Assembly: GCA_030041515.1 (NCBI GenBank)
Contig: JASHNS010000027.1
Location: 1-64,000, forward strand
Origin: Acidobacteriaceae bacterium
GTDB lineage: Bacteria > Acidobacteriota > Terriglobia > Terriglobales > Acidobacteriaceae
DNA: 64,000 nucleotides
Direction: 5' to 3'
In this document: piece by piece, positions 10,523 through 19,832 of the stretch
Position numbering within the stretch: the first letter of the stretch is position 1
How the letters are laid out: each line of letters begins with the position of its first letter
Notes under the pieces: model-generated
What the model was told of the DNA's origin: nothing
The model's input: the letters and a program-made list of their open reading frames with translations, nothing else
Database searches by the model: none
Position numbers and translations under genes: made by a program

Positions 10523-11419
10523 ATGACTGTCCAGGTAGCCTTCTTCATTGCGCTGGTCATGGCCATCCTGCTGGGCGTGGCGCTGGCAGCCGCGCCGTGG
10601 CTGCTGCGGCCTTCAGACGAGGCCCGGCGGCTCCTCGATGTCGTCACCAGCAATCGGCCCGACAAGCGAACCGTCCGCAGTAAAGAGATCGCGAAGGAGA
10701 AGGTTCTGGACCTGGCGCGGAGCTTTCGCGCCCGCCTGGGGCTCTCCGAGGATGAAAAGCTGCGCCAGCGCTTCGTCAGCGCCGGATTGAAGGGCGGCAG
10801 CAAGCTCGACGTCTACTTCATCGCACGGTTCCTGATGCCTATGATTGGCATTGTTTCGGGGACATTCATTCCCACGAACACGGCATTTTGGTGCCTGGCG
10901 CTGGGCGCTCTCGGCTATCTTCTTCCCGATATCTGGCTAACTCGCGCGGTGAAGCGGCGGCAGAAGCGGATCAGAAAGGGAATCCCGGACGCTATCGATC
11001 TGCTGGTCATCTGTGTGGAAGCCGGACTGGGCCTGGACCAGGCTATGTTGCGCGTCGGCCAGGAGTTATCCATCAGTTATCCGGAACTGAACGAGGAGTT
11101 TACGCAGATCCACCTGGAGCAGCGCGCCGGCAAGCCCCGCCTGGACGCATGGCAGGGACTGGCGGACCGCACCAAGCTGCCCGAGTTCGCCTCGCTGGTT
11201 ACTATGCTGCAGCAGACGGACCGCTTCGGAACGCCGATTGTGCGTGCTCTCAGCCGTTACTCAGAAGAAATCCGCATCGATCGGCGGCATCGCGCGGAAG
11301 AAGCCGCTGCAAAAACAAAGGTAAAGATTCTGTTTCCGCTGGTATTATTCATCTTTCCTTGCCTATTTATCGTGCTGCTGGGACCGGCCGTACTCAGCAT
11401 CATGAGAAACTTCCACTAA
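10523..11419 (+). CDS. tadC: Tad inner-membrane protein TadC
   Basis: The product is 298 residues. Membrane helices flank a GspF-like domain with DAIDLLVICVEAGLGLDQAM, LRVGQELSISYPELNEEF and LVTMLQQTDRFGTPIVRALS. The end is KTKVKILFPLVLFIFPCLFI, as in TadC. It forms the inner-membrane platform together with TadB. It is the last recognisable core gene of the plus-strand pilus arm; TadD-like TPR and TadF genes are not seen here. Confidence 0.95.
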   Translation: MTVQVAFFIALVMAILLGVALAAAPWLLRPSDEARRLLDVVTSNRPDKRTVRSKEIAKEKVLDLARSFRARLGLSEDEKLRQRFVSAGLKGGSKLDVYFIARFLMPMIGIVSGTFIPTNTAFWCLALGALGYLLPDIWLTRAVKRRQKRIRKGIPDAIDLLVICVEAGLGLDQAMLRVGQELSISYPELNEEFTQIHLEQRAGKPRLDAWQGLADRTKLPEFASLVTMLQQTDRFGTPIVRALSRYSEEIRIDRRHRAEEAAAKTKVKILFPLVLFIFPCLFIVLLGPAVLSIMRNFH

Positions 11420-11465
11420 CCGACTCCGCCTCGTGACACGGGGCGGCGCGAAAGGAGCATTCCCC

Positions 11466-11561
11466 ATGACCGGTGGTCATCTCGTTCAGGTTGTAGCAAT
11501 CGTTGGAGCAGCCATTCTCCTCGTCGTCATCATCATGCGCCGGAGGAGTCGGAACGCCTAG
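11466..11561 (+). CDS. 31-aa single-helix membrane peptide downstream of tadC
   Basis: A 32-codon frame with ATG at 11466 and AGGAG eight bases upstream. The translation is MTGGHLVQVVAIVGAAILLV followed by VIIMRRRSRNA: a 20-residue hydrophobic helix and a strongly basic C-terminus, so N-out/C-in by the positive-inside rule. It lies 46 bp after tadC on the same strand and is likely co-transcribed. I do not recognise the family. The good ribosome site and textbook membrane topology argue for a real gene. It could modulate the pilus platform or be an unrelated small protein. Confidence 0.6.
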   Translation: MTGGHLVQVVAIVGAAILLVVIIMRRRSRNA

Positions 11562-11773
11562 GTCGATTCTCCTGTTCCTGCGCGGTTGAAGAGGACAGAA
11601 ACTGCGGGAATGCCAGTGCTGCGCTGCTGGTGCGCCGCTGGCATACGCCCCCTCCTCCGCCGCCGCAAAGAATTGAGCCTTGTCGCGCCTGCGTCCCGGT
11701 GCGGTGTCAGCCTGTCGCTGGTGCCGCCGCCGGTGCCTGCGCTCCACCGCGGAACGGGCGGTCTTGATTGCCC

Positions 11774-12133
11774 ATGAAGCAGCTTACCGTCACGATCCCG
11801 GCGAAATCCGTTACCATCGGATCGCGCATCGGTTTGGCCAATACCTCACCGACGCGCTTCCTCGGGCTCATGGGGAAGAAATCTCTGGAGCCCGGCTCAG
11901 GGATTCTGATCCGGCCCTCTTCCGGCGTGCATACCATGTTCATGCGGTTCGCGATCGATGTTGTCGGTCTCGATCGCCAGATGCGCGTGGTCAGAATCTG
12001 GCCGCGGCTGCGCCCCTGGCGCCTGACCAGCGTCAGCCTGAAGGTACAAAGCGTTCTCGAGCTGGCGCCTGGCCAGATTGAGCAATGCGGCATCGAGCCG
12101 GGAGATCAGCTGGCTGTGCAGGAAAATGGCTGA
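11774..12133 (+). CDS. DUF192 family protein
   Basis: About 119 residues with the DUF192 pattern: TRFLGLMGKKSLEPGSGILI, SSGVHTMFMRFAIDVVGLDR, then LELAPGQIEQCGIEPGDQL. The family forms a small beta-rich domain of unknown biochemical role and is often found beside tad pilus genes. Start at ATG 11774, with a TTG at 11768 as alternative. No signal peptide, unlike the second DUF192 protein at 59733. The 212-bp gap before it holds no other gene that I can support. Confidence 0.85.
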   Translation: MKQLTVTIPAKSVTIGSRIGLANTSPTRFLGLMGKKSLEPGSGILIRPSSGVHTMFMRFAIDVVGLDRQMRVVRIWPRLRPWRLTSVSLKVQSVLELAPGQIEQCGIEPGDQLAVQENG

Positions 12134-12269
12134 AGCCGCGTTCCCGCTGCCCTTCCTGTCAGGTTTCACCACATTTTTCTGCAACGATTCGCAGCCTCGG
12201 TCATCTCTCTGGTTGATGGCCCGGCGGGCTGATCCCTGACGTCGAGTTCATCCCCGGAAGGAGAAAGCC

Positions 12270-12824
12270 ATGAGTACGACCCCTCAGAATGCCGGTGCAT
12301 CCACCTGGAGCATCGATCCGGTGCATTCCATCGCCGAGTTCCGTGTGAAGCACATGATGATTTCCAGTGTACGAGGGCAGTTCACGGGCGTTTCGGGTAC
12401 GCTTGCTTATAACGAGAGCGATGCTGCGCAATCGCATGTGGAAGCCACGATCGACGTCTCCACGCTGGACACGCACGACGCGCAGCGTGATGCGCACCTG
12501 AAGAGCTCCGATTTTTTCGACGCAGAGAAGTTTCCCAGGTTCAGCTTCAAATCCACCCGTGTGACGCGCCGGGCGAACGGAGCTTTGACAGTTGCCGGTA
12601 CGCTCACCATGCACGGCACTTCAAAAGAAGTTGAATTCCAGGTGGAGGGTCCAACTCCGCCGACCAAAGATCCATGGGGCAATACTCGCATCGGAGTGGC
12701 GGCCACGACGAAGATCAACCGCAAGGATTTCGGCCTGAGCTGGAATGCAGCGCTGGAGACGGGGGGCGTCCTGATTGGCGAGGACGTCTCTATCACTCTG
12801 GAGCTGGAATTCGTCAGGTCCTGA
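12270..12824 (+). CDS. YceI family lipid-binding-fold protein
   Basis: The product is 184 residues with the YceI signature: WSIDPVHSIAEFRVKHMMIS, GQFTGVSGTL, HLKSSDFFDAEKFPRFSFKS, LTMHGTSKEV and DFGLSWNAALETGGVLIGED. YceI proteins have a lipocalin-like barrel that binds isoprenoid lipids. No export signal is seen, so this one is probably cytoplasmic. GGAGAAAG precedes the ATG. It is a stand-alone gene between DUF192 and hypF. Confidence 0.95.
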   Translation: MSTTPQNAGASTWSIDPVHSIAEFRVKHMMISSVRGQFTGVSGTLAYNESDAAQSHVEATIDVSTLDTHDAQRDAHLKSSDFFDAEKFPRFSFKSTRVTRRANGALTVAGTLTMHGTSKEVEFQVEGPTPPTKDPWGNTRIGVAATTKINRKDFGLSWNAALETGGVLIGEDVSITLELEFVRS

Positions 12825-12866
12825 GCGCGCCGGCAGCGACATCCATCACAGTCCTCGGGGGCGCGC

Positions 12867-15290
12867 GTGGCCGATAATGCTCCCCTGGGGGCCTCTGCGA
12901 TTTCTGCCGCCGCGACAATCCGGTGCCAGCTGCGGGTTCGCGGCATTGTCCAGGGCGTCGGCTTCCGGCCGTGGGTCTACAATCTTGCGCGGCGGCATGG
13001 GCTGGCGGGATTCGTGCTGAACTCGCCGCGCGGCGTCTTCATTGAAATCGAGGGTCCGCCTTCGGCCGTCGATGCCTTCCTCTTCGCCATGCGACACGAG
13101 GCTCCGCCCCTGGTGCGTATCGCCGACATGGAACGGCAGGAGATTCCTGCCACCGGCGATGCCGCCTTTGCCATCCGGGAGAGCGAGGCTGCCGGCTCCG
13201 CCTTTGCCCTTGTTCCTCCGGATATCTGCGTTTGCGAAGCTTGCCTAACCGACACGCGCGACCCGTCAAATCGCCGCTTCGATTATCCCTTCACCAACTG
13301 CACGAACTGCGGACCGCGCTACAGCATCATCGTCGACATTCCCTACGATCGGCCCCTGACGACGATGGCAGAGTTTGCGATGTGCTCCGATTGCCGCCGC
13401 GAATACCAGGACCCGGAGAATCGCCGCTTTCACGCTCAGCCCAACGCCTGCCCCATTTGCGGGCCACGGCTCATCCTGAACGTACCAGGCGAAGCTGAGG
13501 CAGGATTGTCAGCCCGAGAAATTCTTACACGCGCAGCGGAGATCCTGCGCCTGGGCGGCATCGTTGCATGGAAAGGACTGGGGGGCTATCAGCTGGCGTG
13601 CGATGCTGCGCAGCCCCTCGCGGTCGAAGAGTTGCGCCGCCGCAAGCATCGGAGCGAGAAACCCTTCGCCGTCATGGTCGCCAATGCCGATGTTGCGGCC
13701 AGCCTCTGTTATGTTTCCGCTGCGGAGCGCGATGTTCTGGTCAGCCGCGAGCGGCCTATCGTGCTCCTGCGCCGCCGGCCCGGTGCGTCCCTTGCCGAGG
13801 CCGTTTCCCCCGGCAATCCGGCCACGGGCCTCATGCTGCCCTGCACGCCGATGCACGACCTTCTCTTTCGCATTCTGCGCGAGCGCTGGGAAGGGGAAGC
13901 TGCGCTGATCATGACCAGCGGCAACATCAGCGAAGAACCGATTGTCATTGAGAACGCTGAAGCGGAAGAGCGGCTCGCGGACGCCGCCGACGCCTTCGTG
14001 CACCACAATCGCCGCATTCACACGCGCGTGGACGACTCCGTCGTTCGTGTTGCGATGGGCGAGACGATGGTGCTGCGCCGCGCTCGCGGCTATGCTCCGC
14101 AGCCTGTCTTCCTGGGCCGCGGCGAAGCCGAAGTACTGGCCGTGGGCGCGCAGCAAAAGAACACGCTCTGCCTCACCCGTGCCGGATTCGCTCTGCCCAG
14201 CCAGCACTTGGGCGACCTCGAGAACTTCGAAACGCTGCGCTTCTTTGAGGAAACGCTGGAGCGGATGAGCCGTCTGTTTCATGTGCGGCCCACTGCCGTC
14301 GCTCATGATCTGCACCCCGGATACCTGAGCACGCAGCTCGCGCTCAAGATGGAGGGCCTGCGGCGGATCCCCGTGCAGCACCACCACGCCCACATCGCCA
14401 GCTGCATGGCCGAGCACCGGCTCGAGGGGCGCGTCATTGGCGTCGCGTGGGATGGCACTGGACTCGGCACCGACCAGACCATCTGGGGCGGGGAATTCCT
14501 GGCGGCAGATTATCGTCGATTCGACCGCTTTGCTCGTCTGCGTCCTGTGCTGCTCCCGGGCGGCGACGCAGGCGTGCGGGAGCCGTGGCGCGTGGCGCGC
14601 AGCTATCTGTTTGACACCTGCGATCCGGGCGCCCACCATGGGCGCCCCCCCTCTGCCCGCTTGTGGCAGAAGTGGCAGTCCCGAATCCCCCCTGAACGCC
14701 TGCGCATCGTCGATACCATGCTGGAGCGGCGGGTCAACACGATCCTGACATCCTCCGCAGGCCGCCTTTTTGACGCCGTCGCTTCACTGATTGGGCTCCG
14801 CCACAGCGTCTCGTTCGAGGGACAGGCAGCCATGATGCTGGAAGCGGCAGCCCAGGAAGCTTCCGATCGGCCGGCATCGCTCATCCCATACCCATTTGAA
14901 ATCGTCGCCGGCTCTGCACCCTCTGAATTCGCTGTGCCGCAGGGGTATTTCAGCCCCCTGGATTTGGATTTCCGCCCCATGATCCGCGAGATTGTCGAGG
15001 AGCTGGCCCGCGGTGAGCCCTTGTCCGGCATTGCTGCCCGCTTCCACGAAACCCTCGCCGCCTCGATTGCCGCCATCTGCCACCGGATGCGCGCTGACCT
15101 CGGCCTCGATCGCGTTTGCCTGAGCGGGGGATGCTTTCAGAACGCTTTGCTGCTGGAAGGATGCGTACGATGCCTGCGCTCCGAGGGCTTCCAGGTCTTT
15201 ATCCACCATGAGATTCCCGCCAACGACGGGGGGATTTCGCTGGGCCAGGCCGCTATTGCCTGCGAAATGCTGGGGGAGAATCTTTCGTAG
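12867..15290 (+). CDS. hypF: carbamoyltransferase HypF
   Basis: The product is 807 residues from a GTG start. Domains in order: acylphosphatase (RVRGIVQGVGFRPWVYNLAR), two zinc-finger pairs (CVCEACLTD...CTNCGPRY and CSDCRREY...CPICGPRL, about residues 117-200), a YrdC/Sua5-like domain with KGLGGYQLACDA and KHRSEKPFAVM, and a Kae1-like domain with HHAHIASCMAEH and GVAWDGTGLGTD. It makes the carbamoyl group that becomes the CN ligand of NiFe hydrogenase. Length and domains are complete. No hypA-E or hydrogenase gene lies in this window, so the partner genes must be elsewhere or absent. Confidence 0.96.
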   Translation: MADNAPLGASAISAAATIRCQLRVRGIVQGVGFRPWVYNLARRHGLAGFVLNSPRGVFIEIEGPPSAVDAFLFAMRHEAPPLVRIADMERQEIPATGDAAFAIRESEAAGSAFALVPPDICVCEACLTDTRDPSNRRFDYPFTNCTNCGPRYSIIVDIPYDRPLTTMAEFAMCSDCRREYQDPENRRFHAQPNACPICGPRLILNVPGEAEAGLSAREILTRAAEILRLGGIVAWKGLGGYQLACDAAQPLAVEELRRRKHRSEKPFAVMVANADVAASLCYVSAAERDVLVSRERPIVLLRRRPGASLAEAVSPGNPATGLMLPCTPMHDLLFRILRERWEGEAALIMTSGNISEEPIVIENAEAEERLADAADAFVHHNRRIHTRVDDSVVRVAMGETMVLRRARGYAPQPVFLGRGEAEVLAVGAQQKNTLCLTRAGFALPSQHLGDLENFETLRFFEETLERMSRLFHVRPTAVAHDLHPGYLSTQLALKMEGLRRIPVQHHHAHIASCMAEHRLEGRVIGVAWDGTGLGTDQTIWGGEFLAADYRRFDRFARLRPVLLPGGDAGVREPWRVARSYLFDTCDPGAHHGRPPSARLWQKWQSRIPPERLRIVDTMLERRVNTILTSSAGRLFDAVASLIGLRHSVSFEGQAAMMLEAAAQEASDRPASLIPYPFEIVAGSAPSEFAVPQGYFSPLDLDFRPMIREIVEELARGEPLSGIAARFHETLAASIAAICHRMRADLGLDRVCLSGGCFQNALLLEGCVRCLRSEGFQVFIHHEIPANDGGISLGQAAIACEMLGENLS

Positions 15291-15374
15291 TTTGATTTCC
15301 TGCTTTCCCTCAACCGCTTTCCGTGCATCTGAAGTCATAAGCTCGGGGAGTGTCTGCACTCCCGCAAGACCCCT

Positions 15375-16514
15375 ATGCCCGATATGGCCTTTGCTCGATC
15401 GATCGTTCGCCGCTGGATGCTCCCCGCGGCCGCAATTCTGCTTTCGGCCCCGCTGACACCGGCTGGGGCACAGTCCCAGACTGCTCAGCCCGCCCCCTCG
15501 GTGGATTACCGGCAGCGTCAGGCGCAGCCCCCGCTGGATGTCGACCGCGACCCGATTCCATCCCCCGATTATGAAGCGCCCATCGCGCCGCAGGCCCCCG
15601 GCAAGCCGCTCACCAGCCAGGGCAACAAGCTGTATACGTTGCAGGAGAACGTCAACGAAGTGCTGCTGAACTGCACCGTCGTCGACCAGAAGAATCGCCT
15701 CGTGAAGGGATTGAACCGGCGGGATTTTCAGGTCTGGGAGGATGGGGTCCCGCAGACGATCGCTTCTTTCGTGGCGCAGGATGTGCCCGTATCCATGGGG
15801 ATTCTTGTGGACGACTCCGGCTCCATGATCGGCAAGCGCGAAACGGCGAATCAGGCCGCGCTGGACCTGATCCATGATTCGAATCCGGATGATAATGCGT
15901 TCATCGTCAACTTCAATCAGCATGCCTACCTGGATACGGCTCTGACCTCGAACGTTGACGATCTGCAGTCCGGCCTGGCTCATTTCGACGACAAGGGAAT
16001 GACGGCGCTCTACGATGCGGTCACCGCTTCTGCGGATGAGCTGTCGCACCACGCCACCCAGCCCAAGCAGGTGCTGCTGATCATTACTGACGGCAGTGAC
16101 GACGCCTCGCGGTTGACCCTGCAGCAGGCTGTGGAGCGGGTGCAGCGGCTTGGCGGTCCGGTCGTGTACTCCATCGGTCTCCTCTACGACGCCATCAGTC
16201 CGGAGGACGCGACCAGCGCCCGCAACGCTCTTGAAACTCTGTCGAACGATACTGGCGGCCTGGCTTTTTTCCCGCGTTCGCCCGACGACATCGACAAAGT
16301 GGTCGCCCAGATCGCCCTGGATATACGCAATCAATACACGATCGGCTACCATCCCACGCGCTCGCCCGGCCTGGGCGGATTCCGCACCGTGCGTGTGGAG
16401 GCTCACGATCGCCATTACGGCACGCTGATCGTACGCACGACGAAGGGCTACTACCCGCGCCAGATTCCGCAGATGCACGAGACGGCGCAGGTGATCCAGT
16501 CCACTTCACACTGA
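15375..16514 (+). CDS. secreted VWFA-domain protein (Acidobacteria VWFA-related type)
   Basis: The product is 379 residues: signal peptide, Gln/Pro-rich linker, a beta segment (LNRRDFQVWEDGVPQTIASF), then a von Willebrand A domain whose MIDAS motif is DDSGSM (MGILVDDSGSMIGKR). It ends RTTKGYYPRQIP, as in the VWFA-related proteins expanded in Acidobacteria. It is probably periplasmic or outer-membrane associated; partner and ligand unknown. It lies downstream of hypF with an 84-bp gap and no sign of functional linkage. Confidence 0.9.
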   Translation: MPDMAFARSIVRRWMLPAAAILLSAPLTPAGAQSQTAQPAPSVDYRQRQAQPPLDVDRDPIPSPDYEAPIAPQAPGKPLTSQGNKLYTLQENVNEVLLNCTVVDQKNRLVKGLNRRDFQVWEDGVPQTIASFVAQDVPVSMGILVDDSGSMIGKRETANQAALDLIHDSNPDDNAFIVNFNQHAYLDTALTSNVDDLQSGLAHFDDKGMTALYDAVTASADELSHHATQPKQVLLIITDGSDDASRLTLQQAVERVQRLGGPVVYSIGLLYDAISPEDATSARNALETLSNDTGGLAFFPRSPDDIDKVVAQIALDIRNQYTIGYHPTRSPGLGGFRTVRVEAHDRHYGTLIVRTTKGYYPRQIPQMHETAQVIQSTSH

Positions 16515-16666
16515 CGAAGACTTCAGCAGCAGGCTGCCGCGATTTTCAACCTGCCGGAGCCGGGAAGCGCGTCTCCTGCGATTCCTCTTGCATCGCGGCC
16601 AAAGCTGCAATATGATGCCTCAAATTTCGATAGCAGTCGCTGAATCGGTCGATCCCGGGTGCTCTC

Positions 16667-18274
16667 ATGAACTTGGAGCTTTCTGGCCTGCGTATTCTGC
16701 GTCCTCTTGCTTTTCGTCGAACTGTTCGCCGTTTCGTAATTCCGCTGGCGTGCCTGGCGCTTCTGCCGGTGGACGGGTGTCTCGGGCACCACTACGTAAA
16801 AACGGATTTCAAGGCCTATGAGACGGCTTTCGCGGAGACCTCCAATCGCGAGCTCCTGCTGAATCTGGCGCGGCTGGAAAATCGCGACCCGGCCTATTTC
16901 TTCAAGATGGGCCAAATCACCAGCAGCTATCGCATGCAGGGCAGTCTGACCACCGCGGGGCAGCTGAGCGCCGTCACCAGCCCGGAAGGCCAGGTTCCCA
17001 CCGGCGGCGGCTCTCCCGGGATCATCTTTGAGAACGACCCCACGTTCCAGTACATCCCTGTGAACGACGACACGAACGCGCGGCTGCTGATGGCTCCAAT
17101 TCAGCCGGAAACTTTCTACGCGCTCTACGAACAGGGCTGGAGGATGGACCAGCTCTTTCGTCTCCTTGTCGACCGTATCGAGACGAGTGTGCCGGACGGG
17201 AATGGCGGATGTTCGGTGGAGACGTTCCGCAATACTCCTCCCCTCGGCGTGCGGAGCGCGGACGGCAGGATGCGCTACGACTCAGTAGCCTTGAGCCATT
17301 ACGTCACGTTTCTGCGCGTCAGCGCCCTGGTCTACGAACTTCAAAAGAGCGGTGTGCTGGTGTTACGAGGGACGAATACGTTTGTGCCTTATGACCCGAA
17401 TGCTGTCCTCCCCCTCGGTTCCGGAAAGGAATCGCCCGGCGATAATGCGGGCACGACGGGTGGCAATGGTCATAGCAATGGGGTTCCTCTTCAACCCAAA
17501 GACCAAAATGACGCTGTAGCGCGCCAGGACATTTGGATGCCCCAGTTTGCGCCCGATAATAAAACCCAGACGGGCTGGATCCTGGGCCGGAAGGTATTTT
17601 CGGGAACCTTTTTGCTGAGTCCGATTCAGCAAAAAGGGGGGAAATTCTCCTCTGATCCGCAGACTGTCTGGGGCGAAATCCTGCCCGAACTTCAATCGAA
17701 TCCGGATGTGTCTGCGCTCATCGACCCCCAAGTCAATCTCAATGACCGTGAAATGAGCAGCATTTCCGCGTTTGTTTTGCCTTTCATGGCGGAAGGCTTT
17801 TCTCTGGAGGGAATCCCCTCTCCGGGGAAAGAACAGGATATCTGCCCCTCCACGCTTGCAGCTCACATCTATATGCGTTCGATCATCGAGGTCATGGCGG
17901 CTTCGTCTCAGGAGGAGAAGCCCTTCATGGACCTGATGAAAGAGAACCCCATGATCCCGGACGACCCGGAGAACCCCAGGGACAGGCCAGTTGGGAGCTA
18001 CGACTTCCGCACGATTGTTCCCCGCATTGAACAAACCCCGGTGCTGCGCCTGCAATGGAAAGATGTGCACGCGGATGCGCTCAGACCTCCTCTGGTTTCG
18101 GTGGTCTACCACGACGCCTCATTTAAGGTCACCGATGAAAAGAGCCCTCTCCTCGCGGCCAACGCCACCTGGAATCGCGACATGTTTCGCCTGATTGAGG
18201 GCCTTAGCTCCCAGGTCACCGTGGACATCTCCAAGTTCCCGTTGCCGGAAATCCTCCAGCTGCACTCGGATTAG
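16667..18274 (+). CDS. putative lipoprotein, first gene of the SLOG-patatin cassette
   Basis: The product is 535 residues. The N-terminus is basic and then hydrophobic (RRFVIPLACLALLPVDGC), with Cys38 a possible lipidation site, though Asp two residues before it is unusual. Conserved-looking blocks are NRELLLNLARLENRDPAYFF and PIQPETFYALYEQGWRMDQL. They recall uncharacterised bacterial envelope proteins with an LLLNxxRxxxRDPxxF motif. The middle is Gly/Asn-rich and disordered. It is followed 27 bp later by the SLOG membrane protein and 1.5 kb later by a patatin lipase, all on the same strand. Function unknown; the envelope location is inferred from the N-terminus. Confidence 0.75.
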   Translation: MNLELSGLRILRPLAFRRTVRRFVIPLACLALLPVDGCLGHHYVKTDFKAYETAFAETSNRELLLNLARLENRDPAYFFKMGQITSSYRMQGSLTTAGQLSAVTSPEGQVPTGGGSPGIIFENDPTFQYIPVNDDTNARLLMAPIQPETFYALYEQGWRMDQLFRLLVDRIETSVPDGNGGCSVETFRNTPPLGVRSADGRMRYDSVALSHYVTFLRVSALVYELQKSGVLVLRGTNTFVPYDPNAVLPLGSGKESPGDNAGTTGGNGHSNGVPLQPKDQNDAVARQDIWMPQFAPDNKTQTGWILGRKVFSGTFLLSPIQQKGGKFSSDPQTVWGEILPELQSNPDVSALIDPQVNLNDREMSSISAFVLPFMAEGFSLEGIPSPGKEQDICPSTLAAHIYMRSIIEVMAASSQEEKPFMDLMKENPMIPDDPENPRDRPVGSYDFRTIVPRIEQTPVLRLQWKDVHADALRPPLVSVVYHDASFKVTDEKSPLLAANATWNRDMFRLIEGLSSQVTVDISKFPLPEILQLHSD

Positions 18275-18301
18275 AACGTCGAAGGGAGCAGTTTTGCTCG
18301 C

Positions 18302-19828
18302 ATGATGGCAAGACGAGGCGGCAGCCTCCTGCAGGGACAAAAAGGCGCCTACTCGAACATTCGCCTTCCGGCGGTTCTGCCCATCGGCTTTACCGGCCAT
18401 CGCCGCCTTCCGGATGAAGCCGCTTCTCGGGCTGTCCTCCACGAATTTCTGCGCGCATACAAGGCCTCCACCCCCGCAATCGTCTATGGCGTGTCCTCGG
18501 CCGCAGCGGGCGGGGATCTGCTTTTCGCTGAAAGCTGCCTGGAACTGGGTATCCCGCTGCGTATTCTGCTGCCGATGCCCGCCGAGGAATTCCGCGATGA
18601 CTTCGACCCGGAAGGCTGGTCGCGTGCTCAAGGTGTCATGGTGCGCGCCATCTCCGTTGAGGTGACCGGTGAAGGCGGCGACCGCCCCGAACGGTACTAC
18701 GAATGTGGAATCCGCACGGTACAGCAGTCGCGGTTGCTCGTTGCGCTGTGGGATGGCGAAGATGCGCGCGGGCGCGGAGGCACAGCCGAGATTGTCGATT
18801 TCGCCGATAAGGTCGGTCGCCCTGTCGTGTGCTTCCACAGCCAGACGGGCGCTCGGCGCGATCTCCACGCCGACAGGATGGCCCGGCTCCTCGACGATCC
18901 GGAGCTGGATTTCCTGAACCGGCTGCCCGACGCAGGCGTGCCTCCACCCTCCGGCCCGGGGCTGCGTCTCGCGCGCGCCTGGTTCGACAAGATCGACGCC
19001 AATGCCAATCATTTTGCGCCGCGCTCCCGCAAGCTGGCCACCGTTCCGGTCACGTGGACGGCGGCGGCTGCGCTGTTCAGCGGTGTCGCGGCGCGCGCGC
19101 CCGGAGCGACGTTGTGGATGGGCCTGAGCGCCGCGATGGGCGTGGTCGCGGCCGTGCTGCCGTCGCTGCTGCGCCTCGACCACTGGCAGCGCCTGTGGGC
19201 GCGCACCCGAACCGCCGCGGAGGTTTGCCGCTCCATGATTGCCTTGTGGCCCACGCCGGGCGACTACGACCTGATCGGCCCGGAGGCCATCCCGGAGCTG
19301 TCCGGCGTCCTGCTTTCGCTCAATTTCCTGCACAGCAGCGATGCGGCACGCTCAGAGGTTTCCCTCGAGGAATTTCGAAAGGAGTACAGCGAAAAGCGGC
19401 TCCAGAATCAAATCGACTATTTTGACGGAAAGTCGGCCGAGTCGGAACGCGACGGCAACCGCTTTCGCCTCCTGACCTGGACCAGTTCCGGATTGGCGCT
19501 CCTGGTGGCCGCCTGGTGGTTTTCAGGCCGGCTCGATCCGGCGGGCTTGCATCACCATGCCGCCGCCCGCTGGATTCCGCTGCTCATCTCTGCCCTGTTT
19601 CAGGTCGCCACCGTCGCCGGGGCGATGGTGGTCATTCGCGACTGCGACCGCCGCCAGCGGCGTTTTCGCGAGCTGGAACTATGGCTGAGCAACTGGAAGC
19701 CGCAGTTTGAGGCGTTGCACACGCTGCGCTCCGTTCTCGAAATCGCCGCGCGCATCGAACGTGCGCTGCTTGTGGAACTGCTGGAGTGGCGCTCGCTCAT
19801 GCGCCATGCAAAATTGCCGAGGAAGTGA
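18302..19828 (+). CDS. SLOG-domain protein with C-terminal transmembrane helices
   Basis: The product is 508 residues. Residues 25-180 read as a SLOG (DprA/LOG-like Rossmann) domain: PIGFTGHRRLP, SSAAAGGDLLFAESCLELGI, LLPMPAEEFRDDFD and QSRLLVALWDGEDARGRGGT. SLOG domains bind or cleave nucleotide derivatives and are sensors or processors in bacterial conflict systems. Two hydrophobic pairs follow, about 247-290 and 389-444. The cytoplasmic tail ERALLVELLEWRSLMRHAKL is typical of SLOG/SLATT-type membrane effectors. The next gene, a patatin phospholipase, starts 4 bp after the stop, so the two are almost certainly co-translated. The nucleotide ligand is unknown. Confidence 0.85.
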   Translation: MMARRGGSLLQGQKGAYSNIRLPAVLPIGFTGHRRLPDEAASRAVLHEFLRAYKASTPAIVYGVSSAAAGGDLLFAESCLELGIPLRILLPMPAEEFRDDFDPEGWSRAQGVMVRAISVEVTGEGGDRPERYYECGIRTVQQSRLLVALWDGEDARGRGGTAEIVDFADKVGRPVVCFHSQTGARRDLHADRMARLLDDPELDFLNRLPDAGVPPPSGPGLRLARAWFDKIDANANHFAPRSRKLATVPVTWTAAAALFSGVAARAPGATLWMGLSAAMGVVAAVLPSLLRLDHWQRLWARTRTAAEVCRSMIALWPTPGDYDLIGPEAIPELSGVLLSLNFLHSSDAARSEVSLEEFRKEYSEKRLQNQIDYFDGKSAESERDGNRFRLLTWTSSGLALLVAAWWFSGRLDPAGLHHHAAARWIPLLISALFQVATVAGAMVVIRDCDRRQRRFRELELWLSNWKPQFEALHTLRSVLEIAARIERALLVELLEWRSLMRHAKLPRK

Positions 19829-19832
19829 ACCC

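Noticed and set aside
14784-16478. 564-codon minus frame across hypF and the VWFA gene
   Set aside because: Antisense to both; no start context and no domain.
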